Positions 11,847 through 25,541 of a stretch of 64,000 bases of DNA are shown here, piece by piece; the first letter of the stretch is position 1, and every line of letters starts with the position of its first letter. The notes beneath the pieces were generated by a model. The model was given only the letters and a program-made list of their open reading frames with translations, did no database searches and was not told the DNA's origin. The translations under genes were made by a program, and so were the position numbers. The stretch is from Trichopria drosophilae (Eukaryota > Arthropoda > Insecta > Hymenoptera > Diapriidae). The stretch lies in assembly GCA_030407085.1 (NCBI GenBank), contig CM059583.1, positions 43,617,001 to 43,681,000 on the forward strand, in the 5' to 3' direction.

Positions 11847-14800
11847 GCAAACCTGTGCTATTATGTAGTCATAATATAGTCAAGAAAATATATTTCAATA
11901 CAAGTTTTCAAATAATACTTCATAACTCGTATAAATATTTTATTAAAAATCAATGATTATCGAAGTTATTCATCATAAAATTAACTAAAATATTAATTTA
12001 TTTTAAAGAAACGCAAATCAAGTTTATTAAAAATTGCTGAAATGGTATCATTGACTCAATATTTGCCGTTTTTGAGTGACAAAATTCAATAACCATGTTT
12101 CAATTTATATTTTAGAAAGTTATATACTTTAAATTTTTGTTAAAATGCAACAAAATATAATATTTTTTAGAGGAACAATCAAACAAATGAAGTTTAAAAA
12201 CTAATCTAGTAAATTGCACGTTTCTAATTTACAATAAAGATGAACAAATTCTTTGTGGAACTTATCATTTTCCTTTTTCCTTTTACTACAGCCTGTTGAT
12301 AAAATAGTAATTTTAAATCGTTCCGCTCCCAATTGATGCTGTAAACAATACAGAAGTACATTTTTCCTATTTAATTTCATCTACTACTCAAAAATGTCAA
12401 AAATGACCACAAAGGCGGTGAAATTTTCGCTACTCCGAAGTCGTATAATGTACATAAAAACTGCAAGTTTGGTTATATTAGCCGTCTGTCAACATGATGT
12501 CATGCGCATGGAGCCGGGAAGAAATCTAAAAAGGCACTGAATATACCACTTTATTCCATGTTTAGTATGAAGAGGGAATGAGAAAAAAGTATAATTTAAA
12601 GTGTTAAAAAATAGTTCACAATTTTCAATTTTGAAAGATTTATTTAAAATATTAATTTCAGAACGCAGTAAAGTAACTAATGTCTTCGACATTGATATTT
12701 AAAATAGTTAAAACTAAAAATGCATAGAATCTATGCATTTGATTAAAAGTTTTGAGTAAGAAAGGCTGGTGTATGAAAACACGAAACAGTTTCATATTAA
12801 TTGTCTTGAATTGTAAATTTGTTATAAAACAATAAATTCATTGTATTGTTGTCATTAATTTTCCACATTTAAATAGTATTAAAATTACATATCTATTATA
12901 TATAATAGGATAACTGAAACGACTAATACCTCATCTTTCATACTGTTGTAATTTGTGGACATTACGAAACACAATTACGGTAAAGTTATGATATAATTAG
13001 AGGTTTGATCCACACTCCTTTCAATAAATTTGATTTAATGTTGCATACATAATCTTTACTTTTTAAATAAAATTGTTTCTTGGAATTGTATATCATTTAA
13101 TTTCATACTTATTTCCCATTACCAAATAGTCATTTATCAGACTTGAAATTATGGCCGAAACAAAAACATGTTAATTTAAACCAAAATTTCCGTGTTAATG
13201 TATATTAATGTGAACTTATTTTCAAAAGAGTTAATATACAAACTTCGTCCTTCGGAACTCTTTTTTAACTGAAGATATTCCATACAAATACGGAATTTCA
13301 ATGTCCTGAACTCGTCCTTCGCAAAATTCGAAACCGATTAGCATTTCATCGATTGGTTTTTGGTTACATCAAACAGTTCATATGAATGTACACGTACCAC
13401 GTGATAAAACGTAAAAGCGATTGCCTGTCAGAAAGTCCCTGACATTCACTACTCTGTCGAGGTTGTCATCGCCTCGTAAATACCGTCATGCATTTGTGCT
13501 GTAGTAAATGTACTTAAGATGGTATTTTCCATTCAATTCTGCTACCTTGTAAATCTATTAGCTGTTATTTTAATATAAACAATATGTATACTGTTATAAA
13601 AAAGCCAACGTAATTTTATAATTGATTTCTCACTATGTAGATTTCAAACACTTATTAATTTAACAATTCGTATATGACAAAATAGTATCGTTGTTCTAAT
13701 TGCTAATGAAAAAAGAAAGAATTACATACTTAGGCTTGTAAGTGGCAAAATGTTTTAATCAATACTCTAATCTTGTACTATAGCCTTGAAGTAAAATACG
13801 AAACAATTACATATTTTACAAAAGGTCATTGTAGCCGAGGAACAATGATATTTTTTTTTAGATTTAGCAACATTTATTAACATTGTAACTTAATTGATGT
13901 ACAGATGGTCCAAAAATAATACAATCAATAAATAAAATTCAATTTCATGCTGAAATATTTGCATTCAAATTTGGAGTCAGCGACCACAAAAAGTTCCAGG
14001 AACAAAGTTTACAGTGATTTCATACGGGTCCGTTGACTGAGTACACGCAAATGATTTTCGATCTCCATGATTTTGAAAAAAAATCGAATTTAGCAGCAAT
14101 TTTTTAGCCAAAATGGCATTTCAATTTTTGCACTACTTCTATCTTGTAGCTCAAACATATTTGACGCGATATTCATATATATCTGAGGTATTCTAATGCG
14201 TGAAATAATAAAAAAAAATAATGATAAATGAAAAAAAAAAATCCTTCAAAATTCCTGATTTTTGTTAAATAAATGCTCGTAATTTTGTTATTTTTAAATG
14301 TGCGCCATTTTTTGATACACCATTTGAAAGAACAAGGTCTGAGCAATAAAATACATTTATTCCAACATTTTTTGACTACGCTTTACTACTAAAAAGTAAA
14401 AAAATTAATTTACGTTAAATTTATGTACATTTGAGCCTTAAAGAGTTAAGCACAAAGAGAGAAAAAAGAACTAATGGGACCACAAAAACCGATAGAAATG
14501 GATGTAATATATAATAATAATATAAAATTAACATCGTGAAGAGTGATTGACTGTACGTTAATTCTGAATATTGTAAAATATAGTATACAATACCTATTTT
14601 TACTATAACCAGAGGTTATTTTTGTTTAATAAATTTTATTACGTGCATTTCACTATTCACGAATGTTTGAAGTTACTATACTTAACTGAGAAACTACCAT
14701 AGATTTGAGGTTATGATTTCTTCTACTGAGAATATTTAACTACTGGGAAATAGTAAACGGAACAATATGGCCTTAGTTACTATAGCGTATTTTAGTTAAT

Positions 14801-16072
14801 TTTACTATTTCTTGTAACATGGTCTTTCATTTTATAATGTAAATTTAACTACATTTTTCTTTCTGTGCAATAGTTTTTTATATGTGAAACTACTAAAATT
14901 AAATTATTTAAAATAAGATTTATTTAATTGTGTTGTCCTATATTTTCCAGTGTTTGTATTTTATTCGCCACTAAATCCATTGTATCCTTTGATTTATATC
15001 ACAAAATCTGAGTTATGTGGCATTAACGACTATTACAGTGAAAAATAAATAATACGATTACAGAGTGTCATCATATCTTTCTTTGCGGTGTTATCGTTTA
15101 ATTGTCATCGATATCAGAAAAATACTAGATTTATAATTCCTTCCGAGAAGTTTAAACATCTATATTGATGTAAAAATATCATAATCCATCTCAGGATAAA
15201 TTTGCAAAATTGCATAATAATATTTTGAAGCTTTATTACGCAATGGTTTATTTATACATGGATTGGTGTGTAACCTTTGGAGTGTACCGAAAATGACTAA
15301 CGGCTACATAAAACATTCTACCTACACGGAAATTTTTTATGTAAAAAAAGATTATAGTAAATTTAATATTGAAAATATAATAATTGTCGTTGATATATAC
15401 ATATTGTCACATACAGAAAGAGAATGTTGAAAAATGTAAAGTATAAACTTTGTCACAGCATACAGTAACCATCATTTCTTCAGAAAACAAAATATCAGAA
15501 TCTAGAATAATAATTCTTGAAAAAGTGCATATTTTAATTATTATTAACTTTATAATCTTACTTACATTTAAAACAAACCAGCAGAATAAATTTTCTTAAA
15601 TCCGAATTAGTTAAAAATTACTAACATACTTAATGAATGTATTAGTATTAGTATTGTTCTTAAAATTCGACTCATTTTTATTTGTTCGACTCATTATTAT
15701 TATTTTAATAAGAAGTATAATATTTAATTACTGTATTTACGGGCAGAGAATATTTTATTTATTATTATTGTTTGTATACTATTTCTATGCAAACTGATTG
15801 TTTATAACACATTTTATTTAATTATATTCTACAATAATTTTTTTCCACGAATATTACAAATATTTATATTAAAAAAAAGAAACATTTCTATGTTCTATAG
15901 TATTTCATTATAATGAATACAAAAATATTTTTGGTGAATTACTTTTCAAAGATTTTTAATGTCGCAATATTTGGTTCCTTAAATTTGTTAACAAAATAGT
16001 ATTGATTCGAAATATAAATAACACTTTAATGTTGGAAAGGAGGTTGCAGTTGTATCGCAAAGTTTTATTTTC
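11847..16072. other. Intergenic, largely featureless
   Basis: Very AT-rich. A mixed-composition patch at 13230-13500 contains an E-box (CACGTG near 13400) and two 'TCGTCCTTCG' strings (near 13245 and 13312). A 10-bp hairpin AAATGCATAG/CTATGCATTT is at 12718-12740. A stretch at 14640-14880 resembles 25542-25740 (ACTAC / TAGTTAATTTTACTAT motifs), suggesting a decayed repeat pair. No gene seen. Confidence 0.35.
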
Positions 16073-16708
16073 TTAAGGTTATTAGACCCCAAGGTATAGT
16101 AAATATAAATATTTAATACGTTTCTAAGAATTTAATTTTCGGTAATAATAACATTGTTGAAGGGAGAATATATTATTGCTCTTGAAAAAAAATTGAGACT
16201 AGCACAAATAATTTGTTAGAAACTTTTGTTACTGACTTAAACTGTATTTTTATGGCTATTTAAACATTTTTAAAATGAAGGATTTTGAAGGAATAACAGC
16301 TTATTTTTTAAAGAGAAAAATTCTCCACAAATTTGTTAGTTGGTCACTAAAATTCTTCAGAAATTGTGAAAAGCAATATCTTTTTTAATTACATAGAAAT
16401 ATTTTACGTTAGCTTCAGAAATTTGTAAAAAATCGTACTGTAAAGTACTAGAGAATCTTTTCCACAACAAAATAAGCCATCATTGATTATAATTCATTCA
16501 TTTTTAAAAAATTCTTATCTGGCAAAATGAAGAAAATTTGAGTCTTTAATAAAAATTATTTAACAATTATTTTTCCAGATTTTGTTTAAAGAACAGTAAT
16601 GCTTTGTCTCCTTGAACAATATCATTAATAATGAAAATTAATTTATTGAAAATGGTATTATATATCTTTTCCAAACATATAGCATACCTCTGGGTCTAAC
16701 TACCTTTA
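16073..16708. mobile_element. Old copy of the TTAA foldback element
   Basis: It begins TTAAGGTTATTAGACCCC and ends GGGTCTAACTACC then TTTA. Internal landmarks (CTTGAAAAAAAATTGAGAC, CAAATAATTTGTTA, AATAAGCC, AATTTGAGTC) match the better-preserved copy at 26362-27032. Diverged, non-coding. Confidence 0.65.
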
Positions 16709-17120
16709 TACCCTGACGAAAATTTGCCTAATTGTCAAACTATCAACAAGATTTACTACTGTAAGTAAAAGGCAGAAATATATCCACCTAGATTCCTAAT
16801 TCCTAAAACAACTCTTGATGTTTTTTAAATTAAATTTTCGGCTATAAAAGTGCAAAAATCTTCATTATTGGACACATTAGTATAAATATATGTAGACCAG
16901 ATGATGCTATATGCTTCATTTTTTAAACATTTTTTACAATCTATCATCAGATTCGTATAATTACCAATTCCAGAAGCTCCCGGATATTGAGTTTCAATCT
17001 ATTTCATTAATTTCTTATGTAGATGTTAAAGACGATGTCATATATCAGGAATGAAAACAACAACCATTTTTAAAAACTTATTTCAAAGATTGTTAAAAAG
17101 AATGACCTGTTAATTTAAAT

Positions 17121-17655
17121 TTGGAAAGATTTTGAAAAATGGCCAAACAGATCTGATACTGCCTTATTTTACTCAAAGAACATCATTTCTGCCCAATGTT
17201 TTGACCGTATAATTTCGGTCCTCTTCAGAAGCAACTTTTATATTGTTTTATATTGTGCATATTATTACTTAAATTATTATAAAAAACAATCTCATATCAT
17301 AGTTATACTTAGGTTTGTTTCAACATTTGTATATTCCATATTTACTCGGCATTTATCACATGTTTATTTATATTTGGATTTCTAATAATTTGAATTGTGT
17401 AGATAAATATATATATTTCATGTATAACGTCCTCAGTTCAAATATAACCCCTCGAAGAATAGTTCAGTTTTTTTAATCTGGCGAATTCTATTTTTTTTTA
17501 ATTCGTATTTGTTGCATATTATTTTTAATATTGATTTTTAGTCACTGAAGAGGGCCGAAATTATACCTTAAAATATTGGGCAGAAATTATGTTCTTTGAA
17601 CAAAAAAAAAGACCATGTTCAGAACGGTTTGGTAATTTTTTAACATCTTTCCAAC
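17121..17655. repeat. Inverted-repeat element with CTGAAGAGGnCCGAAA arm ends
   Basis: The left arm (about 17121-17234) is the reverse complement of the right arm (about 17541-17655), with landmarks TTGGAAAGAT, CAAAGAACAT and TTTCTGCCCAAT. In each arm the inner end reads CTGAAGAGG(A/G)CCGAAATTATAC, on the minus strand for the left arm and on the plus strand for the right arm. The ~300-bp centre is AT-rich and non-coding. Confidence 0.6.
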
Positions 17656-17816
17656 ATTTTTAAGTAGTTGTTTCTTCTTTATAATTCTTATTTTTAAATA
17701 ATTTATATCATATGACGAAGATTTGTGTCTAGCGTAGTTGAAGGGGTTGAAAACATTCGGAGTTAGTAAATTGACGTTAGTTTTATTTTGCATTTTTAAA
17801 CGGATCAGGGTGCTTG

Positions 17817-17985
17817 TCGAAAAACCGACAAATTAAAAAGCCAACATGTCAAATAACCAACAGTCATAAAGCCGGCAATCGAAAAGCCGACACTTTGTCG
17901 GTTGTTTATTGTCGGCTTTTCGATTGCCGGTTTTTTGAGTGTCGTTTTTTTGACCTGTTGGATTTTTAATTGTATGGTTTTCACC
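17817..17985. repeat. Imperfect palindrome built of ~16-bp GCCGAC units
   Basis: The core arms 17872-17891 and 17911-17930 are perfect 20-bp reverse complements with a 19-base loop. Flanking sequence extends the palindrome imperfectly to about 170 bp. Each arm is itself a series of short units of the form AAAA(G/A)CC(G/A)(A/G)C, spaced about 15-16 bp. Confidence 0.75.
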
Positions 17986-20880
17986 CGCATCTATCAACCC
18001 GTACTTCCATCGCGTATGTATTTATTTTTCTTTTCTCATAGAAAATATGCTGTACACGAAACCGACGGAAATTCAACTCAATTTATTTTTAAACGTGGGA
18101 CAAATTTTAAAGGTACCTTTTAGCATTTCGGAAAGGGCACACAGTTCTATCGATGTGAAAAGTGTTTTTTGGCTCTTATATTTCAGGCCTTAATGGAAAC
18201 GCTGAACTGATAAGAATTGTAATTTCAGAACCAATTCGTTTGTTCTTTAAAGGAAATTTCATTAGAAAAATAACTGCTTTATTATTTTTTGCATCGAATC
18301 ACTTTTATTCGTGAAATTTCTGTTTGTATTTTTTTTATATTTTTACTCGAAAAATTTACCTTTCGGTTATTTTACATTCTTCACTAATGTTTCAAAATTC
18401 AAAATAAATGATTTTTGGGAAAACTACTGTTCTTTATTGTTACTGCCCCCTTAAATATTTTAATTTGGTATTTTAAAAAACTGCATTGTAATAAGATTAG
18501 CTTCAGTTAATTGAGGTGCCAAGTTAGAACATAAATGTGCTATAAGTTAATTACGTTAAACCGCAATTAAAATAAAAATGTATTATGTACATACTCTATA
18601 TATTTTTTATCTTTAAAACCTGTAACTAGTCCACTAGTTCAAAACTTTACAAGAGGCTTAGTGACCATAGCCTAGGTATAGTTGTATACTAAGCAGGAAT
18701 GTTATTATAAATTTGATTTGGTATTTTATTATAAATCACGTATATTGTTGTTATTTGTATTGTTAAAAACATAATATTGGTAATTTTAACTACTGTAAAA
18801 TTCTCGTTTAATCATCCTTAAACTCATTTTCCCCAATTCGTAATTTATTGTACCAGCTTTAGAAATTTACACGATCAATGATTGTTTTACAAAACCTTGA
18901 CTGCATTTTTCTACTCTTATCTGGATCATACTTATTGTAATGTCATCAATTAAAAATGTATAATTCGCTGCGATTGAATTAACTGACAATGTGCAGAAAT
19001 GCACAAAAAAATAAAAAATGCTTTCACAGGTAAATTTTCTGCTATACGTTAAATATGAAAATTAGGAGAAATCTAACGAACGTTGAATAATTTTTAATGC
19101 TAAAAGTGCGACAATATAAATTGAAGTCTTGTAACTGTTGATGTTGTAATTTGAGTAAATTATGCAAGCAATGGAATATCTGACAGGACATATCATGTGT
19201 TTTTAGTTCTCTAATATTTTTCGTAAATTGCAATGACCATTTAGCCCTATTATTTACATTTACTAATTTTTAATCGATTTTTATATTAATTCCCCAAGTA
19301 TTATGTTTGACTTTCAACTTAAGCATGCCTATAATTTCGAAAGCAGAATACTAACTACAATATTTAGAAATGTATTGAATTTGATATTGTATCAAATATA
19401 AAATAATAAATTAAAATCATGATTTCCGAATTATGGAAGTTTCAAACGACTAAACTCCTAATTTGGATACATAATAAAAATGTTCAGAATTTAAGAAACT
19501 CTTTATTTATTGTAAAGTCTGTACTAACAATAAAAAATGTAATAATTATATTTTGTATTTTTAATCTGAAAGTACATTGTCTCAAAAGTATAATTTCTGT
19601 TATTAACGTAGATAGAATTTTTTTTTGGTTGCTCCGACTGTTTTTTTTTTTTGGTACCTGTCAAACTTTAAATCGATCTTAACACACTTTTCAAAGTCCG
19701 TGTACATTCTATATCAGATCGACGTTCCTTTTGAAATTTTGTACTCATTCTACACACATATCCGGAGGTGACACTGTCCAGGTTTTGTTTTTGTGTCCTT
19801 ATGTTTAAGTTTACAGCACAAAATGCACCGATTTTTTATAAGAAAAATCTGTATTTTTTTGTTACTTCAAAGTTTTACAACAAAATTTAAAAAAAAATTT
19901 TGTTCCTAGGTGCCTCAGAAGATTGCTCGCCATTTTTTTGGTAAAACAACTAGGTTTAACCACAATTTCGTAACAATCATAGAAATTTGCCTATTTTGGA
20001 TCAAATTAACTAACCTCCAAGCCTTAGTATATATCAGCCTATTGTTTATATATTCAGTCATACTTCCAAAATATTGCTTTAATAGGCTGTAACGTTTCAT
20101 ATGAAATTACGAAACATGAATTGGATTTTTCTTATTCAATTAATTACAATTAAACGGTAACTAAATAGAAAACTAAAATTTCATAATATTTCGATTTTAA
20201 GGAAAATGGTTTAGTTTAAATTAATTCTTAGTTATAGTCATACACCCGTGTAAATATATTATCAGTTCAGATTAAGATTTACTATAGATACAAAATTAAA
20301 TTAAATCTGAAACAAGATATAGCACAATCTAATACATGTATCAAGATATGACATTAGATTATTATAGCTTCTTTCTATCTAGTTAGATGTAAAAATCTCT
20401 GTAGATGCCCATAACCGAGATTTAATTGGATCTTATATCAGATGATTTGATCTCGTTAAACAAAACGTTTAATCGTTTTGCTGTCACGGGTTATTTAATT
20501 GAATTCAAAAATTACTTTATTGTGTATTAATCCGGCATCATGCGTCAGTTTATTTACTTAATAGTATTTTATATTCTTATCTTTACGACTAATCCATTGC
20601 ATTATTTATATGTCTTGATTTAGTCTAACTTAACTATGTAAATTTTGTGTTATATTTTGAGGTAAAATTCTCTCACGAATAAAAAATTTAATTTATTTAA
20701 AAAATTGAATTAAAAAAATTGTTTATCTAAACAAGAATATTTCAGGACTGTTCAAATCATCCCATTAAGTTATTTAAATATAACAACAAAATATTCCTGT
20801 CATGAATTATTTTCAATTACTCTAAAAATATCTCGTGTCATTATGTGCACTAAGTTAATTCTATTTTTAAACTTCATTCC
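17986..20880. other. Intergenic, nothing recognised
   Basis: AT-rich. The short ORFs are random in composition. Confidence 0.45.
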
Positions 20881-21480
20881 GCTTTCGGAAACAGGCGTGT
20901 TGTTCTCCAAGAACACCGAGATTATAGATTTACGTCAAGTACTTACTTCTGACTTTAGTAGAAAAAACTGAATGAAAAAGGCACGCTCGAACAGTCGTTT
21001 CGTCGAATAATCGTTTTCAATTCGATTTCGAGTTCGGTAAAAAAAAAGATTTTTCGATGGCACCAGGCATTAATAGCGAATGATCGACAAATTGTCGGAG
21101 CACGTTTCGATCGCGAACGTTTCGCGTTTCGTCGCACAACTGAAACTGCGGTTTAACAAGGCTCGCAGCTCCGCAAAACAGATCGCACACGTGCGCAAGG
21201 ACCCTACCACTACTCCACCGATTTATCTCCACGCAAGCGCAGCCGATCATCTTTAAATGAGCGAAACAATGAATGCGTTCGTCGCTTTTCCGCCTTTCCT
21301 TTTGCATAATTAGATTCGTGATAACTACACCGCCGATAAATTGTCGGCATAAATACCTACATTTGCCTCGTTCCCTTGTTAACCGATTTCTGTTTAAGCA
21401 TGTCGATTGTATCGGATCGCACTTAACCCACTAATGCTCCAATGAAAGACTTTCCGTTCGTGACATGTAACTAATTCAGA
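20881..21480 (-). promoter_or_regulatory. CpG-rich block, candidate promoter / first exon of a minus-strand transcript
   Basis: Strongly enriched in CpG and GC compared with all neighbours. On the minus strand it ends in a good splice donor (AGAA then GTAAGTA; the GT lies at 20945-20946 on the plus strand). A 96-codon minus-strand frame crosses it (21307 down to 21017) but resembles nothing I know. The rest of such a gene would lie to the left, where I see no exons, so this is tentative. Confidence 0.35.
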
Positions 21481-21639
21481 ATACCATCACTATTCTCCAC
21501 AATGAAAAATTTGAAAAAAATTATCTCTTTTGTTCACGTGATCATCTAATCGCTATTAACTTATTAACGCCTGAATTGACATTTTTTTACTTCAATTTCA
21601 AACAAGTATTTTGTGTCGAAATCAAAATTGAAATAGTAC

Positions 21640-21905
21640 TTTTCGGTCCTAGGCCGTAAAGTTCAATTTTACGGACCAAGTGGAGATTGTGCGCCTGAGG
21701 ACTGACAATCTCCAAACCGAGGTCGTAAAATTTTACGGCCGAGGAGCGAACACTATTTTTTGATACACTGTTCGCAAAAGTAGGCACTTTACCGACTGTT
21801 TTTAGTCCGTAAAGTGCAGAGATCAGTCCGTAAAATCACACTTTACGAACTAAAAGGAGTCCGTAAAGTGGCTACTTTACGGACACGTGTATCAAAAAAT
21901 ACCTT
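21640..21905. repeat. CGTAAA palindrome cluster, copy 1
   Basis: At least seven CCGTAAA/TTTACGG modules. These include a perfect 11-bp palindrome GTCCGTAAAGT (21859-21869) with ACTTTACGGAC (21874-21884), and a near-palindrome GGTCGTAAAATTTTACGGCC (21721-21740). ATCAAAAAATA follows the last palindrome; TTTTTTGATACACTG occurs earlier at about 21756. Confidence 0.7.
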
Positions 21906-22213
21906 TACTACTATTTTCGAGATTGCTATTCAAGATTAAAATTGAGAACACTCATTTTAATCTGGCCCCCTACTATCATAGGTACGCAGTGTATACTACG
22001 TTTATTGGATATCTCAACCATAGGATTACACGATTTATGAAAGATTTTTCCGTATTTTTCATCCGTGAAACTACATTTGAACAACTTTTTTTTTGTATTT
22101 TTGATGTGATAAGGGTTTATATTTGTCAATATAGTATATTTAGTAATTTTACTGTTTTTGTTTTTATTTTAAACACTGTTTTTTTACGTTTAATTCAATT
22201 ATTGTTACTTATG

Positions 22214-22335
22214 TTTTCGGGGTCGCTTATTCCGAACCCGATATTAAATTTTTAAAATTCAAAATGGCGGATCCAATATGGCGGACAAAATTTTAAAAAT
22301 TTCAAAAATTTCGTGAAACAATCAGCGACCCCTAG
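22214..22335. repeat. GGCGGATCC foldback repeat, copy 1
   Basis: GGGGTCGCTTATT ... AAAATGGCGGATCCAATATG ... ATCAGCGACCCC. The ends are inverted relative to each other. Related copies are at 42944-43278 and 45273-45612. Confidence 0.65.
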
Positions 22336-22859
22336 AACTATATGTACCATACGTTTTGAAATAATTAGTATATCCCTTGAAATGTGGGTCTCAAAAGGTT
22401 AATGTACTTTAAAGCAGCTGAAAATGAAGTGTCCCATCTCACCCGAACTTACTCTCTCAATAATATTTCATCTAAAAAATATCTAAAAATTGAAAATCAT
22501 TATTTCAAATTAAATGATATACTCCTGTATACACAAGAATACTCACAACGTGAGATTTAAATTTCTTAGTTTTCTACTGCATTGTGATGTATAAAATCTT
22601 ATCCTCAGTAATTTTTGTTGAATGGGAACTTATTTAAAAGTAAATTTAGTCATTTGAAATGTTTATTGATCTTATAAGTTCGCTCAAAATCATAAGAAAC
22701 GGATATTTTAGTATCAGTTACAAGAAACATAAAATTCATTGATCAAATATATAACACTTATTTACGCCCGTGATACAAAGGTAATTTTTCGACTCAGAAG
22801 CTGTGAAATGGCAGTTTTTAAAAATGATGTTTAGCAAAATTTGAATCCAATACATGTAT

Positions 22860-23590
22860 CACGAAATGATAATTTTATGGCCCGAAAAGAGACATAAAAT
22901 GGCCCTTTCACGCCTCCGTAGTCGAAATAGTTATTTTTTAAACATGGGCGCAAAATAGGGTTTTATCCCTTGACGACAATGCGCAAGGGACGGTTTCTTC
23001 AGGGTGAAAATTCTACACCTGAGACCGAAACATTAAATTGAGTTTTTTGATACAGTGTGCGAAAAGTACGGCTTTCAGCTCGGCTCCCAACCCTCACATT
23101 TGTAGAAAAAACTTTTACGACCTTGCATCGAAAACTACTATTTTGTGCCTAATGCCTACTACGTCAAAAACAGATTTTCGGTACTATAGCCGTAAATAGT
23201 ACATTACTCAATGAGGGAGGTATACGATTTTTCTTTATCGCCGGGAGGACAAGCGGCATCTCGCGGAGGAAAGTTGCTGCTTTTCTTCCCGGTGTGAAGA
23301 AAATGAAATTTTACGGATCACGTGTGCCATGAATCTGCGCTGTCAAAAACATAATCCATACGGACTAAATGCAGTTCGCATTTTACGGACTAAAAGCAGT
23401 CCGTAAAGTGTCAACTTTACGGATACGTGAATCAAAAAATAATGTTCGACAAACGTAAAGTCTTACGGCCTCATGCGACCCAGTAATACTCGGACCTGCT
23501 CGGCTGATCCTCGTACGCTGGTATCGCATTCGAGCCGTAAAATCTTGTTTTACGGCCTTGTATTGGAAAATACTATTTTTTAATTAGATA
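22860..23590. repeat. CGTAAA palindrome cluster, copy 2
   Basis: It contains the palindrome TCCGTAAAGT (23400-23409) with ACTTTACGGA (23414-23423) followed by CGTGAATCAAAAAATA, as in copy 1 at 21859-21900. It also has further TTTTACGG and CCGTAAAA modules and a TTTTTTGATACAGTGTGCG string near 23043. Confidence 0.65.
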
Positions 23591-25541
23591 TATGTGTGCT
23601 TTTTTTAAAGACATTTTTGTGTCACATGTAGGACCATTTTCAGAGCTTAAATTATTTCCAGACCCTCTGGTCAGAGTCTTAAATGTGACACCCAAATTCT
23701 TACTCAGCATTTTCGTCTAAATACACTGAAAACGAGACTTAGTAAATTTCACAACTTTGTATTATTCGAAATAAGTTAAATAAGACTTTAAATTGACTTC
23801 GTTAGTTGCATCCACTGTCCTAAAGTTGTTAAAATAACTAAGAATTATTGATTACTGTCTGACTTCTTGATTCGAATTTGTCGACACCCACTTTCCCGAA
23901 AATGCTATTCCCGACGAAGTTTTTATTATAAAATCTCTTCATTACAAATCTAAGTAGTCATAAATAATTATTATCGTTTTTTATTTTTCATATTGTTGGG
24001 TTATAGGTGCACTTTGTTGTCATCGGAGCATGCATCCCAGTGTTCAAAAAGCATTTAAATTTAAAAAATGTTGATTGCAAAATTATCGGAAAAAATTGTG
24101 TAGTGAATTTCGATTCGGGGAATGTACGGGTACCAATGAAATTGGTAGTTGAAGTTAATTATTTCATAACGTAAATTTAAATTTCTTAATTTTCTACTAT
24201 AGGATATACTGTATAAAATTTGAATTGGTATTCAAGATTAAAAAATGTGATACAAACAGTTAGATTTAATTAGAAGAATCTTTAATAACTAAAGTATTTT
24301 CATTACATTATTGACAAAATTTCAGTTAACATTAACTTGAATAATAAAGTAATATATAAAATAAAGTTATATATTAAAAATTATGTACAACAAGATGAAT
24401 GAAATAGGCAATATTTTTAGTACTGCCATATTTACTTCCTAACAATAGTATTAGACACATTTTTTTAGGATTAAATTAATGGATCTATGTAATTACATAC
24501 TAACAAAAGAATATAATAAAAAGATCCTTCTCCGTCCATTTCACTATTCATTATATTTCGTAAGATTCAAGTATTTAAAATCAAATACAATTCATTAATA
24601 TATCATTTATTAGTCATATTTTTCAACCAGAATGTACCAGTTTATATTGTACGACCGGATTCGAGACTTATTTACGACCTCTATATTTCGGAACCTCGTT
24701 GTTCTTGAAACGTTCGTCTTCCGTTCCGGTTATGGTAAAAGGACACATTTAATGTTCGTTCTAAAGGGCAAGTATATATTGTGAAGTACATTCGGTGTTA
24801 ATCGTGAAAACATGAATCGTGACGTCATACAAAAAATACGCAATCTTGCAAGAGTCATGTTAAAAATAGATTGTACGCATAAACTAAAATACCAAATTTT
24901 GTTGAAAATTTATGCAATATTATTTCATATATAATTTTCAGTAGATTGTTATTAGGTTAGATTCATTACTATTGAATGATACTTTGTGGCCTTTCTCATT
25001 CTTATGAAATTGTTATTGTTTACTCTGTTACGAAATTCATGTAACGTGCAAAACTGTTATCTCATCTAAAATTTTAACTATTTAATTTAAATTCACATGG
25101 TAAAAGTATTAATGAAATATGAAATTAATATCCATTTTTTATTCTCATTCATTTTAATGCAACTTAAATTTACTACTTTTAACTATTAACTTCCTTAGCA
25201 TTAAAATTACTATATTATATTATTATTGATATTACGTATAGGATGGCATTAACTGGTACTTTAAAGAGAAGGGATGTGGAATTGTGTAACCATATTCCTT
25301 TTCTCGTGTTTGATATTTTATATATCTTAGTACGAATTATTTTAATTGTATATCACAGAATTGTAACTCGTAATACAACTATCAATTGTAAGATTCGAAG
25401 CTGGAGATATAGTATTATCTTTAAGCGGAATTGCACCAATTTATACCAAAAATATCAACTCTATTTACATGAACATTCGAGTTGTGTAGTTGATGCACCA
25501 GAAAAAAATATTAGTACACTCAACTAAATATTTGGCCATGC
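23591..25541. other. Intergenic, nothing firm
   Basis: AT-rich. The 24630-24830 patch is more balanced and ends with a perfect CRE palindrome TGACGTCA (24820-24827). A 94-codon frame at 25243-25527 has no recognisable features. Confidence 0.35.

Noticed and set aside
12718..12740. Perfect 10-bp hairpin as a microRNA or terminator
   Set aside because: Too short for a pre-microRNA, and Rho-independent terminators do not apply in an animal genome.
21017..21307. 96-codon minus-strand frame in the CpG block
   Set aside because: No recognisable protein; more likely untranslated first-exon or promoter sequence.
21887..22255. 122-codon plus-strand frame
   Set aside because: Phe/Ile-rich translation typical of random AT-rich DNA, and it runs through repeat sequence.
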